Assembly (NCBI RefSeq): GCF_902499335.1
Contig: NZ_CABVQK010000013.1
Span: 222,883 to 286,882 of the forward strand
Reading direction: 5' to 3'
Length of the DNA stretch: 64,000 nucleotides
DNA from: Burkholderia lata
GTDB lineage: Bacteria > Pseudomonadota > Gammaproteobacteria > Burkholderiales > Burkholderiaceae
Shown here: one piece after another, positions 38,632 through 47,815 of the stretch
Numbering within the stretch: the first letter of the stretch is position 1
Layout: every line of letters begins with the position of its first letter
The notes under the pieces: generated by a model
What the model was told of the DNA's origin: nothing
Seen by the model: only the letters and a program-made list of their open reading frames with translations
The model's database searches: none
Program-made: the position numbers and the translations under genes

Positions 38632-39489
38632 TTACAGCCAGTAGACGACGACGTACAGGCCGAGCCAGACGACGTCGACGAAGTGCCAGTACCACGCGGC
38701 GCCTTCGAATGCGAAGTGGTGATCGGGCTTGAAGTGGCCGCGGATCATCCGCACCAGCACCACCGCGAGCATCGTGCCGCCGAGGAACACGTGGAAGCCG
38801 TGGAAGCCCGTCAGCAGGAAGAACGTCGAACCGTACACGCCCGAGTTCAGCGTCAGGTTCAGTTCGTTGTACGCGTGGTAGTACTCGAAGCCCTGCAGGA
38901 ACAGGAAGCAGATACCGAACGCGAGCGTCGCGGCCAGCCAGGCGATCGCCTTCTTGCGATGATCGTCACGCAGCGCGTGGTGCGAGATCGTCAGCGTCAC
39001 GCCCGACGACAGCAGGAACGCGGTGTTCAGCGTCGGGATCGGCCACGGGCCCATCGTCTTGAAGTGACCGGCGAGCGCGGCGGGGCCTTCGTTCGGCCAC
39101 ACGGCGGAGAAATCCGGCCAGATCAGCTTGTAGTCGAGGCTGCCGAGCTGGTGCAGCGCGATTTCACGCGCATAGAACAGTGCGCCGAAGAACGCGCCGA
39201 AGAACATGACTTCCGAGAAGATGAACCAGCTCATGCTCCAGCGGTACGACTTGTCGACGTTCTTGCCGTAATGACCGCCTTCCGATTCGGCGATCGCGTC
39301 GCCGAACCAGTGATACAGCGTAAAGAGCAACCAAAGCAGGCCGAGCAGCGCCGTAAACGGCGCCCAGTCGTGACCGTTGATCCACAGCGCTGTCGATCCG
39401 AGCATGACCAGCAGGCCGATGGCCGCGCTGATCGGATGCTGCGACGGATGCGGCACGAAATAGTACGGGGTCTGGTTTTGACCGCTCAT
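38632..39489 (-). CDS. ctaE: Cytochrome c oxidase subunit III
   Basis: A 285-residue seven-helix membrane protein of the aa3 oxidase. Hallmarks are PYYFVPHPSQHPISAAIGLLVML, MSWFIFSEVMFFGAFFGALFY, TGFHGFHVFLGGTML and the C-terminal AWYWHFVDVVWLGLYVVVYWL. It lies downstream of ctaG and the DUF2970 gene. Confidence 0.96.
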   Translation of the reverse strand: MSGQNQTPYYFVPHPSQHPISAAIGLLVMLGSTALWINGHDWAPFTALLGLLWLLFTLYHWFGDAIAESEGGHYGKNVDKSYRWSMSWFIFSEVMFFGAFFGALFYAREIALHQLGSLDYKLIWPDFSAVWPNEGPAALAGHFKTMGPWPIPTLNTAFLLSSGVTLTISHHALRDDHRKKAIAWLAATLAFGICFLFLQGFEYYHAYNELNLTLNSGVYGSTFFLLTGFHGFHVFLGGTMLAVVLVRMIRGHFKPDHHFAFEGAAWYWHFVDVVWLGLYVVVYWL

Positions 39490-39630
39490 GCTTGATTCTC
39501 CACTTCAGTCCAATTTGTGTACCGGAAACCGCTCCGGCTTTATTTCTTGCGCGGCGTGACCACCACCGCTCCTTCCTGCACGCGCCGCCGTGGCGCCGCG
39601 CACTGCATTCTTCTTTCGTGGCCGCGGGCT

Positions 39631-39831
39631 TCAGCCCACGACGGCACGCACGATCAGGATCAGCACGCCGATGAACAAACCGGCCGCCAGCAACGCGACG
39701 ATCAGCACGTGCAGCGGATTCAGCTGCGTCGCGTCGGCCTCCAGGTCGCGCCGCTTGCGCACCCCGAAGAACGACCACAGCACGGCTTTCAGCGCCTGGC
39801 CGAACGACCCGCCCCGCTTGCCCTCCGTCAT
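39631..39831 (-). CDS. DUF2970 small membrane protein
   Basis: A 66-residue protein: an amphipathic start (GQALKAVLWSFFGVRKRRDLE), the motif LNPLHVLIVALLAAGLFIGV and a C-terminal helix. It matches DUF2970, found between ctaG and ctaE in beta-proteobacteria. Role unknown. It starts 16 bp after ctaG. Confidence 0.82.
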   Translation of the reverse strand: MTEGKRGGSFGQALKAVLWSFFGVRKRRDLEADATQLNPLHVLIVALLAAGLFIGVLILIVRAVVG

Positions 39832-39847
39832 CGCCCCGCCTCCGTCG

Positions 39848-40456
39848 TCATGCGTCCGGCTTCGCCGCGCCCTGCGCCGCGGTCTTGCCCGGCGCGGGCG
39901 CCGGCGTGGCCGGCGTATTCAGCTCGAAGAACGTGTACGACAGCGTGATCGTCTTCACGTCCTTCGGCAGTTTCGGATCGATCACGAACACCACCGGCAT
40001 CTTGCGCGATTCGTTCGCGGCCAGCGTCTGCTGCGTAAAGCAAAAGCACTCGATCTTCTTGAAGAACTCCGTCGCCTGCTTCGGCGCGTAGCTCGGAATC
40101 GCCTGTGCAACAACCGGCCGGCCCTGCCCGTTCGTCACGTCGTACACGATCGTCGTCAGCTCGCCCGGATGCACGTCGAGGCTGTTGTGCTCCGGCTTGA
40201 AACCGAGCGGCCCGCGCGCATTCGCATCGAACTCGACCGACACCGTGCGGCTGGTGTCGACCTGCGAGTTCTTCACCTCGCGCTCGCTGACATCGCGCTG
40301 CACCAGGTTGTTGATACCGGTGATCTGGCAGATCGCCCGATACATCGGGATCAGCGCGAAGCCGAAACCGAACATCAGCCCGGCCACGACGAAGAGCTTC
40401 ACCAGCATCGAACGATTGAACGCCCGATCGACGGCGCCCTCTTCCGGCTTCGACAT
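39848..40456 (-). CDS. ctaG: Cytochrome c oxidase assembly protein CtaG/Cox11
   Basis: A 202-residue copper chaperone for the CuB site. One N-terminal helix (LVKLFVVAGLMFGFGFALIPMYRAIC) is followed by a periplasmic immunoglobulin-like domain whose copper motif is KIECFCFTQQTL (CFCF). The region ITGINNL is typical. It ends in an Ala/Pro-rich tail. Confidence 0.95.
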   Translation of the reverse strand: MSKPEEGAVDRAFNRSMLVKLFVVAGLMFGFGFALIPMYRAICQITGINNLVQRDVSEREVKNSQVDTSRTVSVEFDANARGPLGFKPEHNSLDVHPGELTTIVYDVTNGQGRPVVAQAIPSYAPKQATEFFKKIECFCFTQQTLAANESRKMPVVFVIDPKLPKDVKTITLSYTFFELNTPATPAPAPGKTAAQGAAKPDA

Positions 40457-40491
40457 ACGACAACTTCCTCGCTACTGCGTCTGTTGCTGCA

Positions 40492-40632
40492 TCAGTGAGT
40501 GGACAGCCACCACTGCTTGATCACGACACCCATAAAAAAGACGGCGGCGATGACGAGCAGGATGAGGCCGAGCCGCTTGTTGCCCGCGCGAATCTGCTCG
40601 GGCGTTCGTCTTTGTTGTGGATTCCGGTTCAT
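40492..40632 (-). CDS. Cytochrome oxidase small assembly protein
   Basis: A 46-residue ORF between ctaD and ctaG: MNRNPQQRRTPEQIRAGNKR followed by one membrane helix LGLILLVIAAVFFMGVVIKQ and WWLSTH. This is the small protein regularly found at this position in Burkholderiales oxidase operons. Its codon use and position support it as real. Confidence 0.8.
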   Translation of the reverse strand: MNRNPQQRRTPEQIRAGNKRLGLILLVIAAVFFMGVVIKQWWLSTH

Positions 40633-40712
40633 CTGAAACTTCGCTGAAACTTCAATTCGGCGCCCGCCGCGCCTGCCTGCGCGGCAGGCAGCGGCGGAAC
40701 GCACTGTGAAAC

Positions 40713-42320
40713 TTACTCGACGTGCGGCGGTTGCTCGAACGTGTGGAAGGGAGCCGGGCTCGGCACCGTCCACTCGAGGCCTTCCGCGCCATCCCACGGC
40801 TTGTCCGACGCCTTTTCCAGCTCGCCGCCGCCACGGTAGGCCGGCAGCGCGACCGCGAACAGGAAGTACACCTGCGCGAGGCCGAAGCCGAATGCGCCGA
40901 TCGTCGCCACCTGGTTGAAATCCGTGAACTGCGCCGGGTAGTCCGCATAGCGACGCGGCATGCCTGCGAGACCGACGAAGTGCATCGGGAAGAACGTCAG
41001 GTTGAAGAAGATCATCGACGCCCAGAAGTGGATCTTGCCGCGCGTCTCGTTGTACATCCAGCCCGTCCACTTCGGCGCCCAGTAGTACCAGCCCGAGAAC
41101 AGCGCGAACAATGAGCCGGCCACGAGCACGTAGTGGAAGTGCGCCACCACGAAGTAAGTACCGTGATACTGGATGTCGAGCGGCGCCATCGCGAGCATCA
41201 GGCCCGTGAGACCACCGAACGTGAACACGAACAGGAAGCCGATCGCGAACAGCATCGGGGTTTCGAACGTCATCGAGCCGCGCCACATCGTCGCGAGCCA
41301 GTTGAACACCTTCACGCCCGTCGGCACCGCGATCAGCATCGTCGCGTACATGAAGAACAGCTGGCCGGTGACCGGCATGCCCGTTGCGAACATGTGGTGC
41401 GCCCAGACCATGAACGACAGGATCGCGATCGAAGCCGTCGCGTACACCATCGAGCTATAGCCGAACAGCGTCTTGCGTGCGAACGCCGGGATCACCTGCG
41501 ACACGATCCCGAACGCCGGCAGAATCATGATGTACACCTCGGGGTGGCCGAAGAACCAGAAGATGTGCTGGTACATCACCGGGTCGCCGCCGCCTGCCGC
41601 GTTGAAGAACGACGTGCCGAAGTGGCGGTCGAACAGCACCATCGTGATCGCGCCTGCCAGAACCGGCATCACCGCGATCAGCAGGTAGGCCGTGATCAGC
41701 CACGTCCATGCGAACATCGGCATCTTCATCAGCGTCATGCCCGGTGCGCGCATGTTCAGGATCGTCACGACGATGTTGATCCCGCCCATGATCGACGACG
41801 CGCCCATGATGTGGACCGCGAAGATCGCGAAGTCCATGCCCGGGCCCATCTGCGTCGACAGCGGTGCGTACAGCGTCCAGCCGGCGGCCGTCGCGCCACC
41901 CGGCGCGAAGAACGAACCGACCAGCAGCACGGCCGCAACCGGCAGCAGCCAGAAGCTGAAGTTGTTCATCCGCGCGAACGCCATGTCGGACGCGCCGATC
42001 TGCAGCGGAATCATCCAGTTCGCGAAGCCGACGAACGCCGGCATGATCGCGCCGAACACCATGATCAGGCCGTGCATCGTCGTGAGTTCGTTGAAGAACT
42101 CCGGACGCATGATCTGCAGGCCCGGCTCGAACAGCTCGGCCCGGATGGCGAGCGCCATCACGCCGCCCGACAGGAACATGATGAACGAGAACAACAGGTA
42201 CAGCGTACCGATGTCCTTGTGGTTGGTGGCGAACAGCCAGCGCCGCCAGCCGTGCGGCATTTCGTGCGCGTGGTCGTCGTGCGCGTGGTCCGCGGCTACG
42301 TCGTGCCCGATGCTAGACAT
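40713..42320 (-). CDS. ctaD: Cytochrome c oxidase subunit I (aa3)
   Basis: A 535-residue catalytic subunit. Haem and copper ligands are visible: the helix-II His in TTMHGLIMVFGAIMP, the CuB His in FWFFGHPEVYIMILPAFG (with the cross-linked Tyr), the His pair in VWAHHMFATGMP and the haem ligands in YFVVAHFHYVLVAGSLFALF. An extra His-rich N-terminus (DVAADHAHDDHAHEMPHG) precedes the first helix. It proton-pumps while reducing O2 to water. AGGAGATT precedes the ATG. Confidence 0.97.
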   Translation of the reverse strand: MSSIGHDVAADHAHDDHAHEMPHGWRRWLFATNHKDIGTLYLLFSFIMFLSGGVMALAIRAELFEPGLQIMRPEFFNELTTMHGLIMVFGAIMPAFVGFANWMIPLQIGASDMAFARMNNFSFWLLPVAAVLLVGSFFAPGGATAAGWTLYAPLSTQMGPGMDFAIFAVHIMGASSIMGGINIVVTILNMRAPGMTLMKMPMFAWTWLITAYLLIAVMPVLAGAITMVLFDRHFGTSFFNAAGGGDPVMYQHIFWFFGHPEVYIMILPAFGIVSQVIPAFARKTLFGYSSMVYATASIAILSFMVWAHHMFATGMPVTGQLFFMYATMLIAVPTGVKVFNWLATMWRGSMTFETPMLFAIGFLFVFTFGGLTGLMLAMAPLDIQYHGTYFVVAHFHYVLVAGSLFALFSGWYYWAPKWTGWMYNETRGKIHFWASMIFFNLTFFPMHFVGLAGMPRRYADYPAQFTDFNQVATIGAFGFGLAQVYFLFAVALPAYRGGGELEKASDKPWDGAEGLEWTVPSPAPFHTFEQPPHVE

Positions 42321-42363
42321 GAGAATCTCCTAATGCGAATACGTCGACTAACTCAGCGACACG

Positions 42364-43935
42364 TCAAGCCGCCGGGCCGATCTCGACACGCCGGGCTTCC
42401 TTCGCGTCAGCCCCGCCCGTGATCGTTTCCGGCTTTTTGAGAATAATGTGGTCTTCCGCCACGCCTGCTGCCTTCAGCGCGTCGCGCACGGCTTGTGCGC
42501 GATGCTTCGCCAGTTCGGCGTTCGCGTCGGCCGAGCCCGACTTGTCGGTAAAGCCCGACAGCGCGAGCTTCGCGTCCGGATGTGCCTTCGCATAGTCGGC
42601 CGCGGCGGCGATCGCCGCTTTCGCGTCGGCCGGCAGCACGCTCTTGCCCGTCTCGAAGTAGATCGTCGACAGTGCGGCCGATGCCGCTGCCGCCGGCTGC
42701 TCTGCGCCCGACGCAGCCTGCGCCGGTGCCGAAGCTGCTTCGGCCGGTGCCGCTGCCGCTGCGCCCGCCGCGTCTTCCGGCATCTTGCCGTTACGCGCGT
42801 CGGCCACTTGCTTCGGCTGCAGCAGGTCGTTCTTGTGGTTGCCCCACGAATTGCGTTCGTACGTGATGACCGATGCGATGTCGAGATCCGACAGCGACGC
42901 CCACGACGGCATCGCGCCCTTGCCGTGCAGCACGCGCTCGACGTGGCCGGCGATCGGGCCGTTCACGATCGGGCTGCCGTCCATGGCCGGGAATGCGCCG
43001 AGGCCCTTGCCGCTCACCTGGTGGCAGGCCGCGCAGTTCGCCTTGTAGACTTCCTCGCCGTGCGCGACGAGTTCAGCCATCGTGTAGACCTTGTTCGGAT
43101 CGACTGCGGCGCTGGCCAGCTTGGCCTTCTGCGCGGTGACCCACTTCGCGTAGTCGTCATCCGACAGGACTTCGACGACGACCGGCATGTACGCGTGTTC
43201 CTTGCCGCACAGCTCGGTACAGAAACCGCGGAACGTACCGACCTTGTCGGCCTTGAACCACGTGTCGCGCACGAAGCCGGGGATCGCATCCTGCTTCACG
43301 CCGAACGCGGGCACGTACCACGAGTGGACGACGTCGTTCGCGGTCGTGATGATGCGGATCTTCTTGTTGACCGGCACGACGAGCGGGTTGTCGACTTCCT
43401 GCAGATAGGTGTCGGTGATCGGCTTCTTGCCCATCACTTCGTCACGCGGGGTGCTGAGCGTCGACAGGAAGCCGATGCCCTCGCCCGGGCCCTTCACGTA
43501 GTCGTAGCCCCACTTCCACTGGTAGCCGGTGACCTTGATCGTGAGATCGGCGTTCGTCGTGTCCTTCATCGCGACGACGGCCTTCGTCGCCGGCAGCGCC
43601 ATCAGCACGACGATGACGAACGGCACGATCGTCCAGATGATCTCGACGGTCGTGCTTTCATGGAAATTGGCGGCCTTGTGGCCCTTGGATTTGCGGTGCG
43701 CGAAGATCGAATAGAACATCACGCCGAACACGCCGACGAAGATCACCGTACACAGGATGAGCATCATCGTGTGGAGATCGTAGAGCTCCTCGGCGATCTT
43801 CGTGACAGGCGGCTGAAAGTTGATCTCGTTGACGCGGGGGCCGCCCGGGCTATCACCGACCGCCAGGGCGGCACCGGCAAAGAGCAATCCGCTGCATGCC
43901 AGCACGCCCGTGAGGGCTCGCTTGATTGTTTTCAT
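42364..43935 (-). CDS. ctaC: Cytochrome c oxidase subunit II fused to cytochrome c and OmpA-like domains
   Basis: A 523-residue fusion. A signal peptide and two helices (MMLILCTVIFVGVFGVMFYSIF; VEIIWTIVPFVIVVLMALPA) precede the CuA cupredoxin domain, with ligands in VVHSWYVPAFG and GFCTELCGKEHAYM. A mono-haem cytochrome c domain has CAACH (Cys301, Cys304, His305). After an Ala/Pro-rich linker, residues about 425-520 form an OmpA-C/peptidoglycan-binding-like domain (IYFETGKSVLP, LSGFTDKSGSADANAELAKHRAQAV). Typical caa3 subunit II proteins lack the last module. The ATG at 43935 has AAGGA upstream. It heads the ctaC-ctaD-small-ctaG-DUF2970-ctaE operon. Confidence 0.94.
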   Translation of the reverse strand: MKTIKRALTGVLACSGLLFAGAALAVGDSPGGPRVNEINFQPPVTKIAEELYDLHTMMLILCTVIFVGVFGVMFYSIFAHRKSKGHKAANFHESTTVEIIWTIVPFVIVVLMALPATKAVVAMKDTTNADLTIKVTGYQWKWGYDYVKGPGEGIGFLSTLSTPRDEVMGKKPITDTYLQEVDNPLVVPVNKKIRIITTANDVVHSWYVPAFGVKQDAIPGFVRDTWFKADKVGTFRGFCTELCGKEHAYMPVVVEVLSDDDYAKWVTAQKAKLASAAVDPNKVYTMAELVAHGEEVYKANCAACHQVSGKGLGAFPAMDGSPIVNGPIAGHVERVLHGKGAMPSWASLSDLDIASVITYERNSWGNHKNDLLQPKQVADARNGKMPEDAAGAAAAAPAEAASAPAQAASGAEQPAAAASAALSTIYFETGKSVLPADAKAAIAAAADYAKAHPDAKLALSGFTDKSGSADANAELAKHRAQAVRDALKAAGVAEDHIILKKPETITGGADAKEARRVEIGPAA

Positions 43936-44014
43936 AGCATCCTTACCCAAAATTTCCATTCAAACCCTCCCCCGTCGCAAGCCGCCGGCCCTATCCGCCG
44001 GTGCCCGCGCCTCG

Positions 44015-44500
44015 TCAGCCGCAGCGCCTGAGCGACACGCGCAGTTCGTCGGCGAACTGCGCACGCTTGTGCTGCGCGAGATGCTGCCCGATTACGACGG
44101 TCTGCCCGCGCGATACCAGTCGAATCGGATCGCGTGGCGTCGCACCCGGCTCGACCCGCACCCAGCGCGGGTTGAATTCGATCTGCGTGAGCCGCTCCGC
44201 ATCCATCCGCTCGATCACGAGCCGGTGCGGATACAGCCTGATGCGCTCGTAATCGACCGCATGGCGAGCATAGATCGCAAATGCGACACCCACAGCCAGC
44301 AACTCGATTCCGGTGAAGGGCATGACGAGCCAAGCCCCCCGCCACATCAGCAATGTCGCGATCACCAGCGAGAAGCCCGCGAGCGACGCGTAAAACAGCA
44401 CGAACTGGCGCGGCGACGCCGAACAGTTGCGTTTCATGAGCCAGTCTTCGAGGACCGGCTCGCCGTTCGTCGTCTCCGCCAAAACCCTCGCTGCTTCCAT
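44015..44500 (-). CDS. DUF2244 membrane protein
   Basis: A 161-residue protein with two adjacent hydrophobic segments (QFVLFYASLAGFSLVIATLLMW and WLVMPFTGIELLAVGVAFAIYA) and a C-terminal cytosolic domain with DYERIRLYPHRLVIE and EFNPRWVRVEP. This matches DUF2244, common next to oxidase operons and of unknown function. The ATG at 44500 is chosen because GAGG lies upstream and the longer in-frame extension shows no ribosome site. Confidence 0.82.
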   Translation of the reverse strand: MEAARVLAETTNGEPVLEDWLMKRNCSASPRQFVLFYASLAGFSLVIATLLMWRGAWLVMPFTGIELLAVGVAFAIYARHAVDYERIRLYPHRLVIERMDAERLTQIEFNPRWVRVEPGATPRDPIRLVSRGQTVVIGQHLAQHKRAQFADELRVSLRRCG

Positions 44501-44734
44501 CGCCGCCTCACGCGAATGGCATGCGATGCATGCCTGCATCGGACTCGTCGGCCCGTATTGCGGGGACCCCGGGACGACAAGCTGACGCATTATAGGCGGG
44601 TTCAATGGCATCCACAAGCAAGCGACTATCGGCCCGCGAGCCAAGCGCGACAAGCTTTTCGGCCATTTCAGGCGCCAATTCGACCCCGCTTTGCGCCGCT
44701 AATTTCAGACATAACAAAACCCCTCTTTACCGCT

Positions 44735-45700
44735 TTACCGATTCTTCGGACGCCCCTTTCCGATGTCCTCGATGCGCACGATCCCGTGCCCTTCGGCGGT
44801 CGTGCGCGGCACGGCCTTCCATGCGTGGCCGTAGATCACTTCGAACGTCAGCGGAATCGTGCCGTCCGCGCGCCGGCGGGCCTCCAGCGCGTCGCCAAGC
44901 GCGGCGCGAAAGCGCCGCGTCGCGCGCTGCGGCGCCTCGCGGTCGAACGGATAGGCGCCCCAGCGGCGCACGTCGGCCAGCAGGGAGTCGGGGGATTTGT
45001 AGGTGACGGTCAGCACTTCCTGATCCATCACGGGAATCTCGAAGCCGCTCTCGACGAGCATGTCGCCGAGATCGTGCATGTCGACGAAATCGATCACGCG
45101 CGCGGCGGGCGGCGCCATGCCGAGTGCCGCTTCGGCGTCCGCGCAGGCCGCGCGCAATTCGCGCAGCGTATCGGGGCCGAGCGTGCTGAACATCAGCAGC
45201 CCGTTCACGCGCAGCACGCGCTGCCATTCGGGCAGCACCGCGTCCGGGCGCGAATGCCAGTGGAGGGCGAGATTCGACCAGATCAGGTCGAACGCGCCGC
45301 CGGGGAACGGCAGCGCGGCGAAATCGGCCTGCGCGACGCGCGGGCCGCGCTGGCCCAGTGCGCGGCCGAGCGAGGCCGGCAGCCAGCGGCGCCAGCTCGC
45401 CTGCTCGACCTCGCGCTGACCGGCTCGCGCGAGCATCGCACCGGACAGGTCGACGCCGAATACGGGCGCCTCCGGAAAGCGCGCGCGCAGCGCCGGCAGG
45501 TCGTCGCCGGGGCCGCAGCCCGCGTCCAGCACGGCTGCGGGGCTCACCTTGATGTATTCGAGGCGCTCATTCATCCGCTGCGCGATCTCGCGCGGCAGGA
45601 ACGCGACCGCATCGAACGTGGCGGCACGGCGGTCGAAGATCCGCCGCAGGCGCCTTGCGTCATTGGCCGGACGGCCGGTTGAAGTCGAAGCTGGGGACAT
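44735..45700 (-). CDS. SAM-dependent methyltransferase, BioC-like
   Basis: A 321-residue class-I methyltransferase. The SAM motif is VLDAGCGPGDDLPAL, followed by VFGVDLSGAMLARA, FDLIWSNLALHWH and VLRVNGLLMFSTLGPDTLRELR. The last two match malonyl-ACP O-methyltransferase BioC of the early biotin pathway. The N-terminal FDRRAATFDAVAFLPREIAQRMNERL is also BioC-like. No other biotin gene is adjacent, so a BioC role is likely rather than proven. The start is ATG 45700 or a GTG nine bases upstream. It is divergent from comF. Confidence 0.8.
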   Translation of the reverse strand: MSPASTSTGRPANDARRLRRIFDRRAATFDAVAFLPREIAQRMNERLEYIKVSPAAVLDAGCGPGDDLPALRARFPEAPVFGVDLSGAMLARAGQREVEQASWRRWLPASLGRALGQRGPRVAQADFAALPFPGGAFDLIWSNLALHWHSRPDAVLPEWQRVLRVNGLLMFSTLGPDTLRELRAACADAEAALGMAPPAARVIDFVDMHDLGDMLVESGFEIPVMDQEVLTVTYKSPDSLLADVRRWGAYPFDREAPQRATRRFRAALGDALEARRRADGTIPLTFEVIYGHAWKAVPRTTAEGHGIVRIEDIGKGRPKNR

Positions 45701-45781
45701 GTCGGGCACACTGGCGAAGAGCCCGAAGTATACTCGCTCGCCCCGCAGGCTTCATTGAGGCGGGGTGTCAGGAGTGTTGCG

Positions 45782-46585
45782 ATGATCCGCAGTTCCGCCC
45801 GACGCACGATGCGCGTCGCTTTGTCGCAGGTTCGCGCGCTGGCAGCGCGCGTCGCCGCGGTCGCGCTGCCGAATCGCTGCGCACTGTGCGGCAATTTGTC
45901 ACACACCATGATTTGCGGCGCTTGCGACGCCGCGTACTGGAACGAAGCGCGGCTGCGCTGCGACGTCTGCGCGCTGCCGCTGGGCATCGGGCCACCGCGT
46001 TCGCACTCGCCCCGCGGCGCTCGCGCCGGCGCCGGCCGTGCGGCCGCGTATCGGTGCGACGCTTGCCGTGCGGCGCTGCCGCCGTTCGATGCAACGCTCG
46101 CGCTGGCGGATTACCGCGCGCCGCTCGACGGGCTCGCGCGCGGCCTGAAGTTCCACCGGCAACTCGCGCTCGGCACCGAATTCGCGGCGCGGCTCGCACG
46201 GTTGATCGACGATACGCCCGGCGCCGGCGGCTTCGACCTGGTCGCGCCGGTGCCGCTGTCGCACCGGCGGCTCGTCGCGCGCGGCTACAACCAGGCGTGG
46301 GCGATCGCGCGTCCGCTCGCGCGGCGGCTCGGCGTACCCGCCGATGCGGCGCTGCTCGCGCGGGTCGCCGACACCGCGCCGCAGTCGCGGCTCGACCGGC
46401 ACGCACGGCGCGACAACGTGATGGCGGCATTCGCGGTGGCGGGTGGCGTCACCGGCCGCCACGTCGCGCTCGTCGACGACGTGATGACGTCCGGCGCGAC
46501 GCTCGCGGCCGCCGCGCATGCGCTGAAGGCGGCGGGCGCCGCGCGCGTGACGAATCTGGTTGCGCTGCGCACCGCCAGGGATTAA
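45782..46585 (+). CDS. comF: ComF-family phosphoribosyltransferase-like protein
   Basis: A 267-residue protein with an N-terminal zinc-binding set (CALCGNLSHTMICGACDAAYW, RCDVCALPL) and a type-I phosphoribosyltransferase domain ending in the PRPP loop VALVDDVMTSGATLAAAA. ComF proteins assist uptake of transforming DNA. GGAG precedes the ATG at 45782. Confidence 0.9.
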   Translation: MIRSSARRTMRVALSQVRALAARVAAVALPNRCALCGNLSHTMICGACDAAYWNEARLRCDVCALPLGIGPPRSHSPRGARAGAGRAAAYRCDACRAALPPFDATLALADYRAPLDGLARGLKFHRQLALGTEFAARLARLIDDTPGAGGFDLVAPVPLSHRRLVARGYNQAWAIARPLARRLGVPADAALLARVADTAPQSRLDRHARRDNVMAAFAVAGGVTGRHVALVDDVMTSGATLAAAAHALKAAGAARVTNLVALRTARD

Positions 46586-46690
46586 TTAGATAGAGAGGCC
46601 AGCCGCCCGGACACGGCGGCGGCCGCCACGAACCGGCCGGCCGGGAGCACGCGCGTTGCGCCGCCCCGGCCGGCCCAGCCAGACCGAAAC

Positions 46691-47161
46691 ATGTTCAACG
46701 TCGTCCTCGTCGCCCCCGAAATTCCGCCGAACACCGGCAACGTGATCCGCCTGTGCGCCAACACGGGCGCGCGCCTGCATCTGATCGAACCGCTCGGCTT
46801 CCCGCTCGACGACGCGCGGATGCGCCGCGCGGGCCTCGACTATCACGAGTATGCGCAGATGCGCGTGCACCGCGACTGGGATGCATTCGTCGCGGCGGAA
46901 ACGCCCGATCCCGCGCGGATGTTCGCGTTCACCACGCGCGGCTCGGGCCGCTTCCACGATCATGCATTCCTGCCCGGCGACTGGTTCGTGTTCGGCTCGG
47001 AAACGCGCGGCCTGCCCGCCGAGCTGCTCGAGCGCTTCCCGAACGAACAGCGCGTGCGCCTGCCGATGCGGCCGGACAACCGCAGCCTGAACCTGTCGAA
47101 CACGGTCGCGGTGGTCGTGTTCGAGGCGTGGCGCCAGGCCGGCTTCGAAGGCGGCGCATGA
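46691..47161 (+). CDS. trmL: tRNA (cytidine(34)-2'-O)-methyltransferase
   Basis: A 156-residue SPOUT-class enzyme, near the minimum length of the family. It has PPNTGNVIRLCANTGARLHLIEPLGF, then FVFGSETRGLPAELLERFP and the knot motif RSLNLSNTVAVVVFEAWRQ. It methylates the wobble base of tRNA-Leu isoacceptors. Confidence 0.94.
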   Translation: MFNVVLVAPEIPPNTGNVIRLCANTGARLHLIEPLGFPLDDARMRRAGLDYHEYAQMRVHRDWDAFVAAETPDPARMFAFTTRGSGRFHDHAFLPGDWFVFGSETRGLPAELLERFPNEQRVRLPMRPDNRSLNLSNTVAVVVFEAWRQAGFEGGA

Positions 47162-47195
47162 CGCTTGCGCGGCGCATCCCGCGCCGCGGGACGCG

Positions 47196-47720
47196 TCACG
47201 CCCGCGCGAGCCGCGCGCGATACAGGTCGTAGATGTCGGGGGAAAAGCACGCGAACACCACGCGTGCGAGGTTCGGCGCCTGCGGCAGCATTTCGGCGAC
47301 GGTACCGACCGCGATCTCGACGGCTTCTTCAGCCGGATAGCGATAGATGCCGCAACTGATTGCCGGGAACGCAATCGACGTTGCCGCGACCTCCTCGGCC
47401 AGCTCGATCGCGCGCCGGTAGCACGATGCGAGCAGGTCGGCCTCGCCGCTCCCGCCGCCGTGCCACACGGGCCCAACCGCATGGATCACGTAGCGCGCCG
47501 GCAGCCCGTGGCCGCGCGTGAGCTTGGCATCGCCCGTCTCGCAGCCGCCGAGCGTGCGGCATTCGGCGAGCAGGCCGGGGCCGGCCGCGCGGTGGATCGC
47601 GCCGTCGACGCCGCCCCCGCCGAGCAGCGAGCCGTTCGCGGCGTTGACGATCGCGTCGACATCGAGCGTCGTGATGTCGACGACCTGCGCATCGAGCGTG
47701 GTGGAATGGATCTGCAGCAT
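47196..47720 (-). CDS. ymdB: Macrodomain O-acetyl-ADP-ribose deacetylase
   Basis: A 174-residue macrodomain. DITTLDVDAIVNAANGSLLGGGGVDGAIHRAAGP holds the conserved Asn/Asp catalytic pair and the GGGGVDGAI loop, and FPAISCGIYRYPAEEA is the second ligand loop. It hydrolyses O-acetyl-ADP-ribose or reverses ADP-ribosylation. The ATG at 47720 is preceded by GGGAGG. Confidence 0.92.
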   Translation of the reverse strand: MLQIHSTTLDAQVVDITTLDVDAIVNAANGSLLGGGGVDGAIHRAAGPGLLAECRTLGGCETGDAKLTRGHGLPARYVIHAVGPVWHGGGSGEADLLASCYRRAIELAEEVAATSIAFPAISCGIYRYPAEEAVEIAVGTVAEMLPQAPNLARVVFACFSPDIYDLYRARLARA

Positions 47721-47815
47721 GACAACCTCCCGGAACGCCGGAGACTGTTCAAGCGTAGCGCGCTTTGACGCCGCGCGCCCGAAGCGAACGCGGCGCCGGA
47801 TGGCGCCGGGCCGCC

